Assembly (NCBI GenBank): GCA_937926065.1
Contig: CALANM010000142.1
Location: 1 to 6,911 of the forward strand
DNA length: 6,911 nucleotides
Direction of reading: 5' to 3'
DNA from: an uncultured Microbacterium sp.
GTDB taxonomy: Bacteria > Actinomycetota > Actinomycetes > Actinomycetales > Microbacteriaceae
Part shown: one piece after another, positions 1 to 6,184 of the stretch
Numbering within the stretch: the stretch's first letter is position 1
Layout: the number at the start of each line of letters is the position of its first letter
The notes under the pieces: generated by a model
Databases searched by the model: none
Seen by the model: the letters and a program-made list of their open reading frames with translations, nothing else
Told to the model about the DNA's origin: nothing
Made by a program: the position numbers and the translations under genes

Positions 1-66
1 CCCCGCCGCCCTATCTCCGGAGTTGTGAACGATGCGGGCGGGCGACCGATCCCCCTTCGCGCACGC
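1..66. other. Window edge, no supportable gene
   Basis: I see no gene I can support here. A plus-strand reading from position 2 ends at a TGA at 26-28 after only eight codons (PAALSPEL). It could be the tail of a convergent gene entering from outside the window, but eight codons are not enough to claim it. Confidence 0.4.
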
Positions 67-106
67 GGCAGCGCCCCGCCTCCCGTTCGGGTCGCGGGGC
101 GCTGCC
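67..106 (-). terminator. Terminator-type hairpin after the transporter operon
   Basis: A perfect 13-bp GC-rich stem is formed by 67-79 (GGCAGCGCCCCGC) and 94-106. The 14-nt loop can pair further as CCCG/CGGG at 82-85 and 88-91. It begins 25 bp past the stop codon of the last permease gene, which is where an operon terminator is expected. There is no U-tract after the stem in the minus-strand direction, as is common for terminator hairpins in high-GC actinobacteria. Because the stem is symmetrical it could also act on a convergent transcript from the left. Confidence 0.75.
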
Positions 107-131
107 GTCAGCGGCGCGGGCGTCGTGTCGG

Positions 132-1031
132 TCAGCCCTTGACGCCGGTCGACGCGATGCCCTGCACGAACACACGCTGGGTCAGGAAGAAGATGATGAG
201 CGTCGGCAGCGAGGCCACGAGCGTTCCGGCCAGCACGACGTTCCGGAAGTCGAAGCTCATCGTGTAGGCCATGAGGCGGTTCACCGTCAGCACGACGGGG
301 TAGAGCTCCTCCGACTTCAGCAGCGTGACCGGCCACAGGAAGTTGTTCCAGACGTACACGAACATGAAGACGCCGAGGGTCACCAGGGCGGGCTTGATGA
401 GCGGCACGACGAACTGGAGCACGATGCGCACTTCACCGGCGCCGTCCACGCGAGCCGCCTCGATGAGTTCGTCGGGCACGCCCATGATGAACTGGCGCAT
501 CAGGAAGATGCCGAACGCGTTGGCCAGCCACGGGAGCATGACGCCGAGGTGGCTGTCGCCCAGGCCCATGGCGCTCACCAGCGAGTAGAGCGGCACAAGG
601 GTGACGATCGGCGGGAGGAACATCGTCGCGATGATGGTCCAGAAGAGCGCGTCACGGCCTCGGAAGTGGTGCTTGGCGAACACATAGCCGGCGAAGACGC
701 TCGTGATGAGCACGGACAGCGTCGAGACGCCCGCGATGAAGAAGCTGTTGAACAGGGACTGCGCGAACGGCACCTCGGTGAGGGCCGTCGTCATCTGGCC
801 GGTGGTGGGCTCCTGCGGGAACCAGGTCGGCGGGATCTGCGAGAACTCCTGCGGCGTCTTGAAAGATGAGATCACGAGCCAGTACAGCGGGAAGAGCGGC
901 ACGATCGCGACGCCCACGAGGACGATGTACAGGATCACGCGCTGAGCGCGGTCGCGCACCGCGGGACGACGACGGCGCGGCACATCGGACGCAGCGACGG
1001 GCGCGGGGGCTGAGACGGCGGTCGTGGTCAC
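132..1031 (-). CDS. Carbohydrate ABC transporter permease, MalG type (CUT1)
   Basis: This is one of two inner-membrane subunits of a sugar importer of the CUT1 family (binding-protein-dependent transport permease, COG0395 type). The 299-residue protein has a basic cytoplasmic N-terminus (RRRR at 19-22) and about six membrane segments near 31-54, 95-117, 128-152, 163-184, 205-228 and 265-285. The EAA loop that docks on the ATPase is at 191-200 (EAARVDGAGE) and continues to VVPLIKPAL, as in MalG. The C-terminus VQGIASTGVKG is typical of the family, so the gene is complete. The start is GTG at 1031: it overlaps the TGA of the upstream permease in a GTGA junction and has GGAGG five bases before it. 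The open frame extends further upstream, but that part lies inside the other permease gene in another frame and is spurious. The 4-bp overlap implies translational coupling and equal amounts of the two permeases. The substrate cannot be read from the sequence; the context suggests an amino sugar. Confidence 0.95.
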   Translation of the reverse strand: MTTTAVSAPAPVAASDVPRRRRPAVRDRAQRVILYIVLVGVAIVPLFPLYWLVISSFKTPQEFSQIPPTWFPQEPTTGQMTTALTEVPFAQSLFNSFFIAGVSTLSVLITSVFAGYVFAKHHFRGRDALFWTIIATMFLPPIVTLVPLYSLVSAMGLGDSHLGVMLPWLANAFGIFLMRQFIMGVPDELIEAARVDGAGEVRIVLQFVVPLIKPALVTLGVFMFVYVWNNFLWPVTLLKSEELYPVVLTVNRLMAYTMSFDFRNVVLAGTLVASLPTLIIFFLTQRVFVQGIASTGVKG

Positions 1032-1945
1032 TTCTTCCTCCGGATGATCATGACGATCGCGCCGACGAGCACCACGATCATGAGCAGCGACACGGAGAGC
1101 GCCGCGGCATCCCCCGCCTTGCCGTACTCGAAAGCGGATCGCTGGATCTCGTACGACAGCACGTTGGTCGAGTTGGCGGGGCCGCCTCGCGTGAGCAGGA
1201 AGATCGGGTCGAACACCTGGATGCTGTTCACGATCGTCATCAGCACGACGAACAGCAGCGTGGGCTTGAGCAGCGGAACGGTCACTGACCAGGTCTGGCG
1301 GATGATGCCGGCGCCGTCGAGCTTGGCGGCCTCGTAGAGCTCCTCGGGGATCTGAGTCAGACCGGCCGTGATGAGGATGACGTAGTAGCCGAGCATCTGC
1401 CACACGTTGAAGATGACGACCGACAGCAGTGCGATGCGCGGATCGCTCAGCCATCCCGGCGGCGTCACGCCGACGGCGGTGAAGACGGCCGAGAAGGGTC
1501 CGTAGCCGGGAGCGTAGAGGTTCCCCCACACGATGACGACGGCGATCGTGGGGATGACGTAAGTCGCGAAGAGGATGACGCGGACCACGCCCGCGCCCTT
1601 GAGCTTCGGGAAGTAGAGGAGCATCGCCACCAGGCCTGCGAGGGGCACGGTGAGCACCACCGAGAGCACGACGTACGCGATTGTGTTCCAGATCGCCTGC
1701 ACGCGCGTGGGGTTGGCGAGGAGGGCCTCGTAGTTGCGCGTCCCCACGAACTCCCAGTCGCCCAGCGGGCGGAAGACCGACCAGTCCGTGAAGCTGATCC
1801 AGATCGTGATCAGGAGCGGGATGATCGTGAAGGCCCCGATCACCAGGATCGTGGGACTCAGGAACAGCCCCGACCAGAAGTGCTCCACCCGCGTGCTGCG
1901 GGCGAGCTTCCTCCGGACGGGAGCGGGGGGTGCGGCTACTGCCAT
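1028..1945 (-). CDS. Carbohydrate ABC transporter permease, MalF/UgpA type (CUT1)
   Basis: This is the partner permease of the importer (COG1175 type), an integral membrane protein of 305 residues, the usual length. Hydrophobic segments lie near 26-51, 87-111, 119-141, 170-195, 225-250 and 281-301. The EAA loop is at 205-213 (EAAKLDGAG) followed by VTVPLLKPTL, and the family motif FDPIFLLTRGGPANST is at 245-260. The protein ends in a positively charged RRKK. The ATG at 1945 is chosen because GAGG lies 7 bases upstream and the protein then starts with a normal short cytoplasmic arm; 21 further in-frame codons upstream would run through the intergenic hairpin. The gene lies 82 bp after the binding-protein gene and overlaps the next permease by 4 bp. 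No ATPase gene accompanies it in this window, so a shared MsiK-like ATPase elsewhere in the genome is probable (inference). Confidence 0.95.
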   Translation of the reverse strand: MAVAAPPAPVRRKLARSTRVEHFWSGLFLSPTILVIGAFTIIPLLITIWISFTDWSVFRPLGDWEFVGTRNYEALLANPTRVQAIWNTIAYVVLSVVLTVPLAGLVAMLLYFPKLKGAGVVRVILFATYVIPTIAVVIVWGNLYAPGYGPFSAVFTAVGVTPPGWLSDPRIALLSVVIFNVWQMLGYYVILITAGLTQIPEELYEAAKLDGAGIIRQTWSVTVPLLKPTLLFVVLMTIVNSIQVFDPIFLLTRGGPANSTNVLSYEIQRSAFEYGKAGDAAALSVSLLMIVVLVGAIVMIIRRKK

Positions 1946-1980
1946 GAGGGATCCTCGGGTCGGAGTGAGGGGGATCAGAG

Positions 1981-2014
1981 GGAGGGGTGCGCCATCGCGA
2001 CGGCGCACCCCTCC
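1981..2014 (-). promoter_or_regulatory. Intercistronic 13-bp hairpin between binding-protein and permease genes
   Basis: A perfect inverted repeat is formed by 1981-1993 (GGAGGGGTGCGCC) and 2002-2014, with an 8-nt loop at 1994-2001. It starts 13 bp after the TAA of the binding-protein gene and ends about 35 bp before the permease ATG. No U-tract follows it on the minus strand, so it may be a partial terminator or an RNA-stabilising element. Such elements are known from binding-protein/permease junctions such as malE-malF, where they keep the binding protein in excess over the membrane subunits. The structure is seen directly; the role is inferred. Confidence 0.7.
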
Positions 2015-2027
2015 ATGCTGATGTCGA

Positions 2028-3353
2028 TTACCGGGCGGCGTCGAGCGCGGCGTTCACCGCGGCGTCCGCAGCGGCCATGGCCGCCGCAGCGTCCTTCTGC
2101 CCATTGAGCAGAGCTTCGAGCTCGGTCTGCAGCGCGGTCGTCGCCTCGGCGATGCCGTTCACCGTCGGGAACGGGGTGGCCGTGGCCTGCGCGTCGACGT
2201 ACGACTTCAGGAACGGGGTGTCGAGCGTCGCAGCGTGCGCCTCGAGGTCGTTCGAGCTGCTCGGCAGGATGCCCATGCCCATCAGGATGTCGCCCATCGC
2301 CGACGAGCCGGCCTCACCCGAGTCGGAGCCGTTGAGGAACTCGAGGAACTCCCACGCCGCCTCCTGCTCCGCCTCGGCGGCCTTGCTGCTGACGACGGTC
2401 GCCCACGTGTAGGAGACCGAGGAGGAGACGTCGCCCGAGGGCCCGACCGGGATGGGCGCGCTGGCGACGTCGGCGAAGCCGTCGCCCATCGCCGACTCGA
2501 GGGTCGACTTCCACCAGTTGGCCATGACGAGCATGCCGGTGTGGCCCTGCGAGAAGGCGTCGAGGTAGGGGCCGGTGGTGTTGGCGTCCGCCGTCGACAG
2601 GGTGACGTCGGTCAGACCCGACGCGGCGAGCTCCTGGTAGAGCTCAGCGACCTCGAGGGCCTCCGGCGAGGTCAGGGCGGACGCGGTGCCGTCCTCATTG
2701 AGGAAGGAGCCGCCGTTGGAGGCGAGGAACGACAGGAAGGGGTGCACGACGCCGTTGCCCCAGGCGGTGATGAAGCCGATGGGGTTCTGGACGCCCGCCG
2801 CCTTGAGCGCCTCGCCGGCGGCGACCATCTCGTCCCAGTTCGTCGGAGCGGCGGCGACGCCTGCGTCGGCGAACAGCGCCGTGTTGTAGTTGGTCTGGTA
2901 GAGCGCGACCTCGTTCGGGATGCCGTAGACGGCGCCGTCGAACGAAGCCGCCTCCGCGAAGCCGGCCGCGTAGTCGGCGGTGACAGCCGAGGCGACGGCG
3001 TCGGGCGCCGGTGCGATGATGCCGTCGGTCGCCAGCTGCGGAAGCCAGGCCGTGTAGATGTTGGTGATCGTCGGACCGTTCGGGCCCGTGCCCTGCGTCG
3101 CCAGCGTCGAGAGGAGCTGGTCGAACGGCACGGACTGGATCTCGACGGTGACGCCTTCGTTCTTCGCCGAGAAGGCCTCTGCCGCGTCTTCGAGCTGCGA
3201 GGCCTGGTCCGGACCCCAGTGGGTCAGGTAGGTGATGGTGACGCCGTCGCCCTTGTCCGCGCCGTTGTCATCGCTGGATGCGGAGGAGCATCCGGCGAGC
3301 GCAACGGCGGAGACGGCGATGCCGACGGCCGCGATGCGGATCCTGCTGTTCAT
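2028..3353 (-). CDS. Extracellular sugar-binding lipoprotein of the ABC importer
   Basis: This 441-residue family 1 solute-binding protein (SBP_bac_1, COG1653/UgpB type) captures the sugar outside the membrane and delivers it to the two permeases. The N-terminus is a lipoprotein signal peptide: basic residues at 4-6, a hydrophobic core at 7-18 and the lipobox LAGC at 19-22. Cys22 is predicted to be lipidated, followed by a Ser/Asp-rich linker to about 37. The mature domain opens with VTITYLTHWGPDQ (38-50), as in CUT1 binding proteins. It has VYGIPNEVALYQTNYNTALFADAG (142-165) and an aromatic-rich stretch MANWWKS (277-283) that could contact sugar. The last 20 residues are unusually Ala-rich. 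The start ATG at 3353 has AAAGG about 11 bases upstream, a loose spacing, but the signal peptide fixes it. It is 52 bp downstream of the PIG-L gene with no clear promoter between them, so cotranscription is likely. Ligand identity is unknown. Confidence 0.95.
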   Translation of the reverse strand: MNSRIRIAAVGIAVSAVALAGCSSASSDDNGADKGDGVTITYLTHWGPDQASQLEDAAEAFSAKNEGVTVEIQSVPFDQLLSTLATQGTGPNGPTITNIYTAWLPQLATDGIIAPAPDAVASAVTADYAAGFAEAASFDGAVYGIPNEVALYQTNYNTALFADAGVAAAPTNWDEMVAAGEALKAAGVQNPIGFITAWGNGVVHPFLSFLASNGGSFLNEDGTASALTSPEALEVAELYQELAASGLTDVTLSTADANTTGPYLDAFSQGHTGMLVMANWWKSTLESAMGDGFADVASAPIPVGPSGDVSSSVSYTWATVVSSKAAEAEQEAAWEFLEFLNGSDSGEAGSSAMGDILMGMGILPSSSNDLEAHAATLDTPFLKSYVDAQATATPFPTVNGIAEATTALQTELEALLNGQKDAAAAMAAADAAVNAALDAAR

Positions 3354-3405
3354 GTCGTTGCCGACCTTTCTCTGGTGTCGCTGGTTCGGGTGGGTGGTGG
3401 AACGC

Positions 3406-4098
3406 TCAGGGGCCCGCGAGCTTGAATTTCTCGGTGCCCGCGGAACGGAGGGCGACGGCGCGCTGGGCGCCGGCGAGGCATCCCTTCACCTGCATGAGCG
3501 CGCTGTAGTAGTCGATGAATCGGAAGCCGTAGGTCTCGCCGCGCGCGAAGGCGTGCTCGCTGATTCCCTCGAGCCAGCGCTCGAAGGCCTCGTCGGGGAT
3601 CTCGACGTACGTGTCGGCCTCGAAGCCGTCCATGTCCTCCCAGTTCTCCGCGTGGAGGATGGTCGGCACGGTGTGGCGGGGGAGCTCTGACTCCTCGCGC
3701 GGGATGGACGCGAGGAACACGGCCCGCAGCGCGGCCTGGGCGGCGCGCTCGTGGTCGCGGTGCATCGACGAGGTCCAGTGAGTGATGACGACGTCGGGCT
3801 TTGCTTCGCGGATGATCGTCTGGATCTGCTCCGCGACCTCCTCGTCGTCCGGGAGGAATCCGTCCGAGTAGTCGAGGATGTGCAGCTCGGCGCCGATCGT
3901 CTTGGCGAAGTGCTCCGCCTCGCGCACCTTCTGCGGGCGGTACTCGCTGGGCGTCAGCTTCGGGTGGCCGCGCTCGCCGTAGGTGCAGTCGATGATGATC
4001 GCGCGTCCGCCTTCGAGTGCCACCTTGGCCAGCACGGGGCCGGCCATCAGCTCTGTGTCGCCGATGTGTCCGCCGATGGCGATGACCGTCTTGCTCAT
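3406..4098 (-). CDS. PIG-L/LmbE-family deacetylase-like protein with altered active-site motif
   Basis: This 230-residue cytoplasmic protein has the PIG-L/LmbE fold (PF02585), the family of zinc-dependent N-acetylglucosaminyl deacetylases that includes MshB and BshB. The start reads VIAIGGHIGDTELMAG (5-20): His11 and Asp14 match the metal ligands of the usual HPDD motif. The first Asp of HPDD, the general base in MshB (Asp15), is Gly13 here. The second motif THWTSSMHRDH (106-116) keeps the HxxH pair His113/His116, where His116 would be the third metal ligand. Other features are CTYGERGHP (38-46), an acidic stretch ILDYSDGFLPDDEE (74-87), and ENWEDMDGF (151-159). Metal binding therefore looks intact while the catalytic base is missing or moved. 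The ATG at 4098 has GGAG 7 bases upstream, inside the 13-bp gap after the acetyltransferase gene, so the two are probably translated together. By family, the likely substrate is an N-acylated amino sugar. Activity is uncertain given Gly13. Confidence 0.88.
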   Translation of the reverse strand: MSKTVIAIGGHIGDTELMAGPVLAKVALEGGRAIIIDCTYGERGHPKLTPSEYRPQKVREAEHFAKTIGAELHILDYSDGFLPDDEEVAEQIQTIIREAKPDVVITHWTSSMHRDHERAAQAALRAVFLASIPREESELPRHTVPTILHAENWEDMDGFEADTYVEIPDEAFERWLEGISEHAFARGETYGFRFIDYYSALMQVKGCLAGAQRAVALRSAGTEKFKLAGP

Positions 4099-4111
4099 CT
4101 CAGTCTCCGTT

Positions 4112-5074
4112 TCAGAGGTTCGCAGCGAGGATGTGGAACGAGCGGGTCGCGGCGAAGCCGGTCCGTTCGTACAGCGCGGATGCCACCGAGCCCTCGTCTG
4201 CCCAGAGGAACCATGCCGAGTGGGCGCCGAGCGCGGTCATGTTCTCCATCGTGAGGTGGAGGATGACTTTGCCGAGGCCCGTGCCGCGGCTGCTCGGCAG
4301 CACGCCGAACGGACCGAAGCGCTCGATGACCTGCTCGTAGGTGCCGTGCTGGGCCCAGCCGATCATCTCGCCCTCAGGGTTCTTCGCGATGATGATGCGC
4401 TCGAGCGGGAGGTGGCCCGCGGAGACGCCCTCGCGGATCGCGCGCGCCCAGTCGGAGTTGAACTCGCCGCCGGCGAGCTTGATGAGCGCGACCAGGTCGT
4501 CGGACTCCGGGTGGCCGAGGTACCAGCCCTGCGCACGAAGCTCCTCGATGCGGGTGCGGACCTCCTCGGGCATCCGGTAGCCGATGAGCGTGCGGTCCAT
4601 GGCGCTGGGGTGCTCGATCGTCTCGAAGCCGAGCGAGGACATCAGGGCGAAGGCCTCGGGGTAGCGGTCGGCGTCGAGACCGGGCAGGACGTAGTTCGGC
4701 GTGTAGGCCGAGAAGACGACCTTCGAGCGGCCCTGGCCACGCAGCCAGTCCATGGCGGCCGTGAGCAGGCGGCGCCCGAGGCCCTTGCCGCGGGCGGATG
4801 GCACGACGAAGAAGAACGGGATCCAGCCGGTGTCGGGCTCGAGGTCGTCGCCGTCGTGCGCGACGCGGCGACGCACGGCGTACGAGGCCCCGACGATGTC
4901 GCCGTCGAGGTCGGCGATGAACAGCCCCTCGTCGTCGAAGTTGCGGTCGAGCAGCACGAGATCGCGCAGACGCGTGGGCGTCATGGCGTCCTGCGGCGCC
5001 GCCTCCGTCCATGCCGCCGCGAGCGCGCGAAGATCACCGCTGCGGAAGCGCCGGAGCGTCACCTCTCCTGACAT
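4112..5074 (-). CDS. Tandem-domain GNAT-family N-acetyltransferase
   Basis: This predicted acetyl-CoA-dependent acyltransferase has 320 residues, about twice a single GNAT domain, and shows two GNAT signatures. The N-terminal copy has ADLDGDIVGASYAVRR (54-69) and WIPFFFVVPSARGKGLGRRLL (84-104), with the acetyl-CoA loop RGKGLG at 95-100. It ends with EAFALMSSLGFETIE (140-154). The C-terminal copy has IIIAKNPEGEMIGWAQHG (227-244), GPFGVLPSSRGTGLGKVIL (254-272) with the loop RGTGLG at 263-268, and SALYERTGFAATRSF (299-313). Tandem GNATs of this size include MshD (mycothiol synthase), but nothing here proves that substrate. The ATG at 5074 is chosen with AGAGGA about 10 bases upstream. A GTG one codon earlier (5077) is nearly as good, with 7-base spacing. 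A TTG at 5128 would lie inside the likely promoter and has no ribosome binding site. It is the first gene of the five-gene enzyme and transporter operon, 13 bp ahead of the PIG-L gene, suggesting the two act on one metabolite. Confidence 0.88.
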   Translation of the reverse strand: MSGEVTLRRFRSGDLRALAAAWTEAAPQDAMTPTRLRDLVLLDRNFDDEGLFIADLDGDIVGASYAVRRRVAHDGDDLEPDTGWIPFFFVVPSARGKGLGRRLLTAAMDWLRGQGRSKVVFSAYTPNYVLPGLDADRYPEAFALMSSLGFETIEHPSAMDRTLIGYRMPEEVRTRIEELRAQGWYLGHPESDDLVALIKLAGGEFNSDWARAIREGVSAGHLPLERIIIAKNPEGEMIGWAQHGTYEQVIERFGPFGVLPSSRGTGLGKVILHLTMENMTALGAHSAWFLWADEGSVASALYERTGFAATRSFHILAANL

Positions 5075-5110
5075 CACCTGGAAGTCCTCTCTGACGTGTT
5101 TCGTCCTGAA

Positions 5111-5138
5111 GGTATCCCAGTATGACAAGAATATTCAA
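5111..5138 (-). promoter_or_regulatory. Candidate promoter of the acetyltransferase-deacetylase-transporter operon
   Basis: On the minus strand a -35-like TTGAAT (5138-5133) is separated by 16 bp from a -10-like GATACC (5116-5111), which carries an extended TGG just before it. The perfect palindrome GAATATTC (5129-5136) overlaps the -35 box. The region is clearly richer in A/T than the surrounding genes. The hexamer matches are only partial, so this is a best guess for where the transporter operon starts, about 40 bp upstream of the acetyltransferase ATG. Confidence 0.35.
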
Positions 5139-5159
5139 GTATGGCGACGTTGGCGGAGA

Positions 5160-5180
5160 TGATTTACATAGTCGTAATCA
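5160..5180. promoter_or_regulatory. Candidate operator, TGATT-N11-AATCA dyad
   Basis: A 21-bp element has perfect 5-bp arms, TGATT at 5160-5164 and AATCA at 5176-5180. It also contains a second, offset dyad TTAC-N6-GTAA at 5164-5177. It overlaps the stop codon of the RpiR gene and lies about 22 bp upstream of the proposed -35 box of the transporter operon. That is a reasonable place for the adjacent regulator or an activator to bind. The dyad is visible; binding is a guess. Confidence 0.25.
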
Positions 5181-6044
5181 CGAGCGGTCGGACGAGCCGT
5201 CGGCGGTCGCGGCCCGCGTGACCCGCAGGGCCGTGAGCGTCTCGGTGTACTGCCGCTGCGCGACGGCCGTGAAGAGGCAGTCGACGACGGCGAGCTGAGC
5301 GATGCGGCTCACCATCGCACCCGCCCGGAACGCGGTCTCGCGGGCCTGGGTCGTCAGTACGACGTCGACCTCGCGCCCCAGCCTCGAGTCTCGCACGCTC
5401 GTGAGTCCGATGGTCGCGGCGCCCGCCTCGCGGGCGATCTCGACGAAGCGGTTCGTCTCCACTGTCTCACCCCGATGCGAGAAGGCGATCGCGACCGTTC
5501 CCTCCACGGGAAGCGCGGCGCACGCCCGCGCCTCGTGCGGATCGTTCAGCACGAAGGCCGGGCTCGCGATCCGCAGGAGCTTGTGCCCGAGATCGGTCGC
5601 GATGAACTGGCTCGCGCCGACGCCGTAGAGCAGGATGCGCCTCGCGCCGTCGATGAGCGAGGCCGCCGCGTCGAGCGCCGCGAGATCGAGGCTCGTGAGC
5701 GTCTCGTCGATGGCGAGCATCTCGCGCGACCGGATCTTCCCGACGATGTCCTCGAGGGAGTCCTCGTCGGTGATGTCGGAGCCGAAGCTCATGCCGTCGC
5801 CGTACTGGGCGCTCTCCTTGCCGAGCTCAGATGCCAGGGCCATGCGCAGCTGCGCATACCCGTTGAAGCCGATGGCGCGGCAGAACCGCACGACGGAGGC
5901 CACGGACGTCTGGCAGAGGTCGGCGAGCTCGTTGATCGTGGAGTCGACGACGGTCGCGGGCCGTGCGCGGATGAAGTTCGCGACCCGCGCGAGCGACGGC
6001 GACAGGGTCTCCGCCGCGCTGTCGATCGTCGATTGAATGCTCAT
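5178..6044 (-). CDS. RpiR-family transcriptional regulator (HTH + SIS)
   Basis: This 288-residue DNA-binding regulator probably controls the sugar genes around it in response to a phosphorylated sugar. An N-terminal HTH_6 domain covers about 1-77, with the helix-turn-helix at 37-67 (INELADLCQTSVASVVRFCR, then AIGFNGYAQLR), a strong RpiR signature. A C-terminal SIS domain covers about 120-265, with LLYGVGASQFIATDLGHKL (138-156) and the phosphosugar-loop motif AFSHRGETVETN (187-198). Length and domain order are standard for the family, and residues 269-288 form a polar tail. The ATG at 6044 has GGAGGT ending 3-4 bases upstream and starts exactly where family members do; the longer open frame reaching 6368 runs through the intergenic region and the divergent kinase. 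It is divergent from the kinase gene (140 bp apart) and about 100 bp upstream of the transporter operon on the same strand. Autoregulation is likely. The effector may be the kinase product, such as an amino-sugar 6-phosphate (inference). Confidence 0.93.
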   Translation of the reverse strand: MSIQSTIDSAAETLSPSLARVANFIRARPATVVDSTINELADLCQTSVASVVRFCRAIGFNGYAQLRMALASELGKESAQYGDGMSFGSDITDEDSLEDIVGKIRSREMLAIDETLTSLDLAALDAAASLIDGARRILLYGVGASQFIATDLGHKLLRIASPAFVLNDPHEARACAALPVEGTVAIAFSHRGETVETNRFVEIAREAGAATIGLTSVRDSRLGREVDVVLTTQARETAFRAGAMVSRIAQLAVVDCLFTAVAQRQYTETLTALRVTRAATADGSSDRS

Positions 6045-6120
6045 CGCACCTCCAGGGTCAGTATTGCGCCGCGCTCCGGCGTGCGCGAATGGAAAGAGAT
6101 TACGCTGAAGTGCGACAAGG

Positions 6121-6135
6121 TGTAGAGTTCTTACA
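6121..6135. promoter_or_regulatory. Candidate RpiR operator, TGTA-N7-TACA
   Basis: The 15-bp palindrome TGTAGAGTTCTTACA has perfect 4-bp arms and overlaps the proposed -10 box (6123-6128) of the kinase gene, as a repressor site would. Its spacing and arms resemble the TGTAAT-type palindrome known for HexR, another RpiR-family regulator. The palindrome is seen; assignment to the neighbouring regulator is inference. Confidence 0.35.
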
Positions 6136-6166
6136 CTCATCCGCCTACGACACTCATCCGCCCACG
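6133..6166. repeat. Two 17-bp tandem direct repeats
   Basis: The unit ACACTCATCCGCCTACG (6133-6149) is followed directly by a second copy (6150-6166) that differs at one base (C for T at unit position 14). The pair lies between the candidate operator/-10 box and the ribosome binding site of the kinase gene, so it would fall in the untranslated leader of the kinase mRNA. The duplication is plain in the sequence. It may be a chance slippage event or paired protein-binding sites. Confidence 0.8.
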
Positions 6167-6184
6167 ATCTGCTCGAAGGATCCC

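Larger units (their letters stand above)
6045..6184. promoter_or_regulatory. Divergent intergenic regulatory region between regulator and kinase
   Basis: These 140 bp must hold the promoters of both the RpiR gene (leftward) and the kinase gene (rightward). On the plus strand a plausible -10 TAGAGT (6123-6128) sits 17 bp after a weak -35-like TTACGC (6100-6105). The segment 6086-6110 is locally A/T-richer than its surroundings. I could not pick a convincing promoter for the leftward gene. A short GC hairpin, CGCCG at 6067-6071 with CGGCG at 6077-6081, lies in the likely leader of the regulator mRNA. Confidence 0.5.

Noticed and set aside
2..28. Possible C-terminal tail of a plus-strand gene ending in TGA at 26-28
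   Set aside because: Only eight codons are visible, so it cannot be told from chance.
1032..1529. N-terminal extension of the MalG-type permease frame up to 1529
   Set aside because: It lies in another frame inside the MalF-type permease gene and has Arg-rich non-family sequence. The GTG at 1031 with GGAGG upstream is the sound start.
2235..3425. Long plus-strand open frame (396 codons) opposite the binding-protein gene
   Set aside because: It is rich in Arg, Gly and Val with no recognisable domain, and lies antisense to a gene with a clear lipobox and family motifs. Such frames arise from GC-biased codon use.
3983..5071. Long plus-strand open frame (362 codons) opposite the acetyltransferase gene
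   Set aside because: No domain, low-complexity Arg/Ala/Glu/Val composition and no ribosome binding site of note; the minus-strand tandem GNAT explains the coding signal.
5475..6125. Plus-strand open frame (216 codons) opposite the RpiR gene
   Set aside because: Composition is a mirror of the regulator gene, no family motif is visible, and it runs out into the divergent intergenic region.
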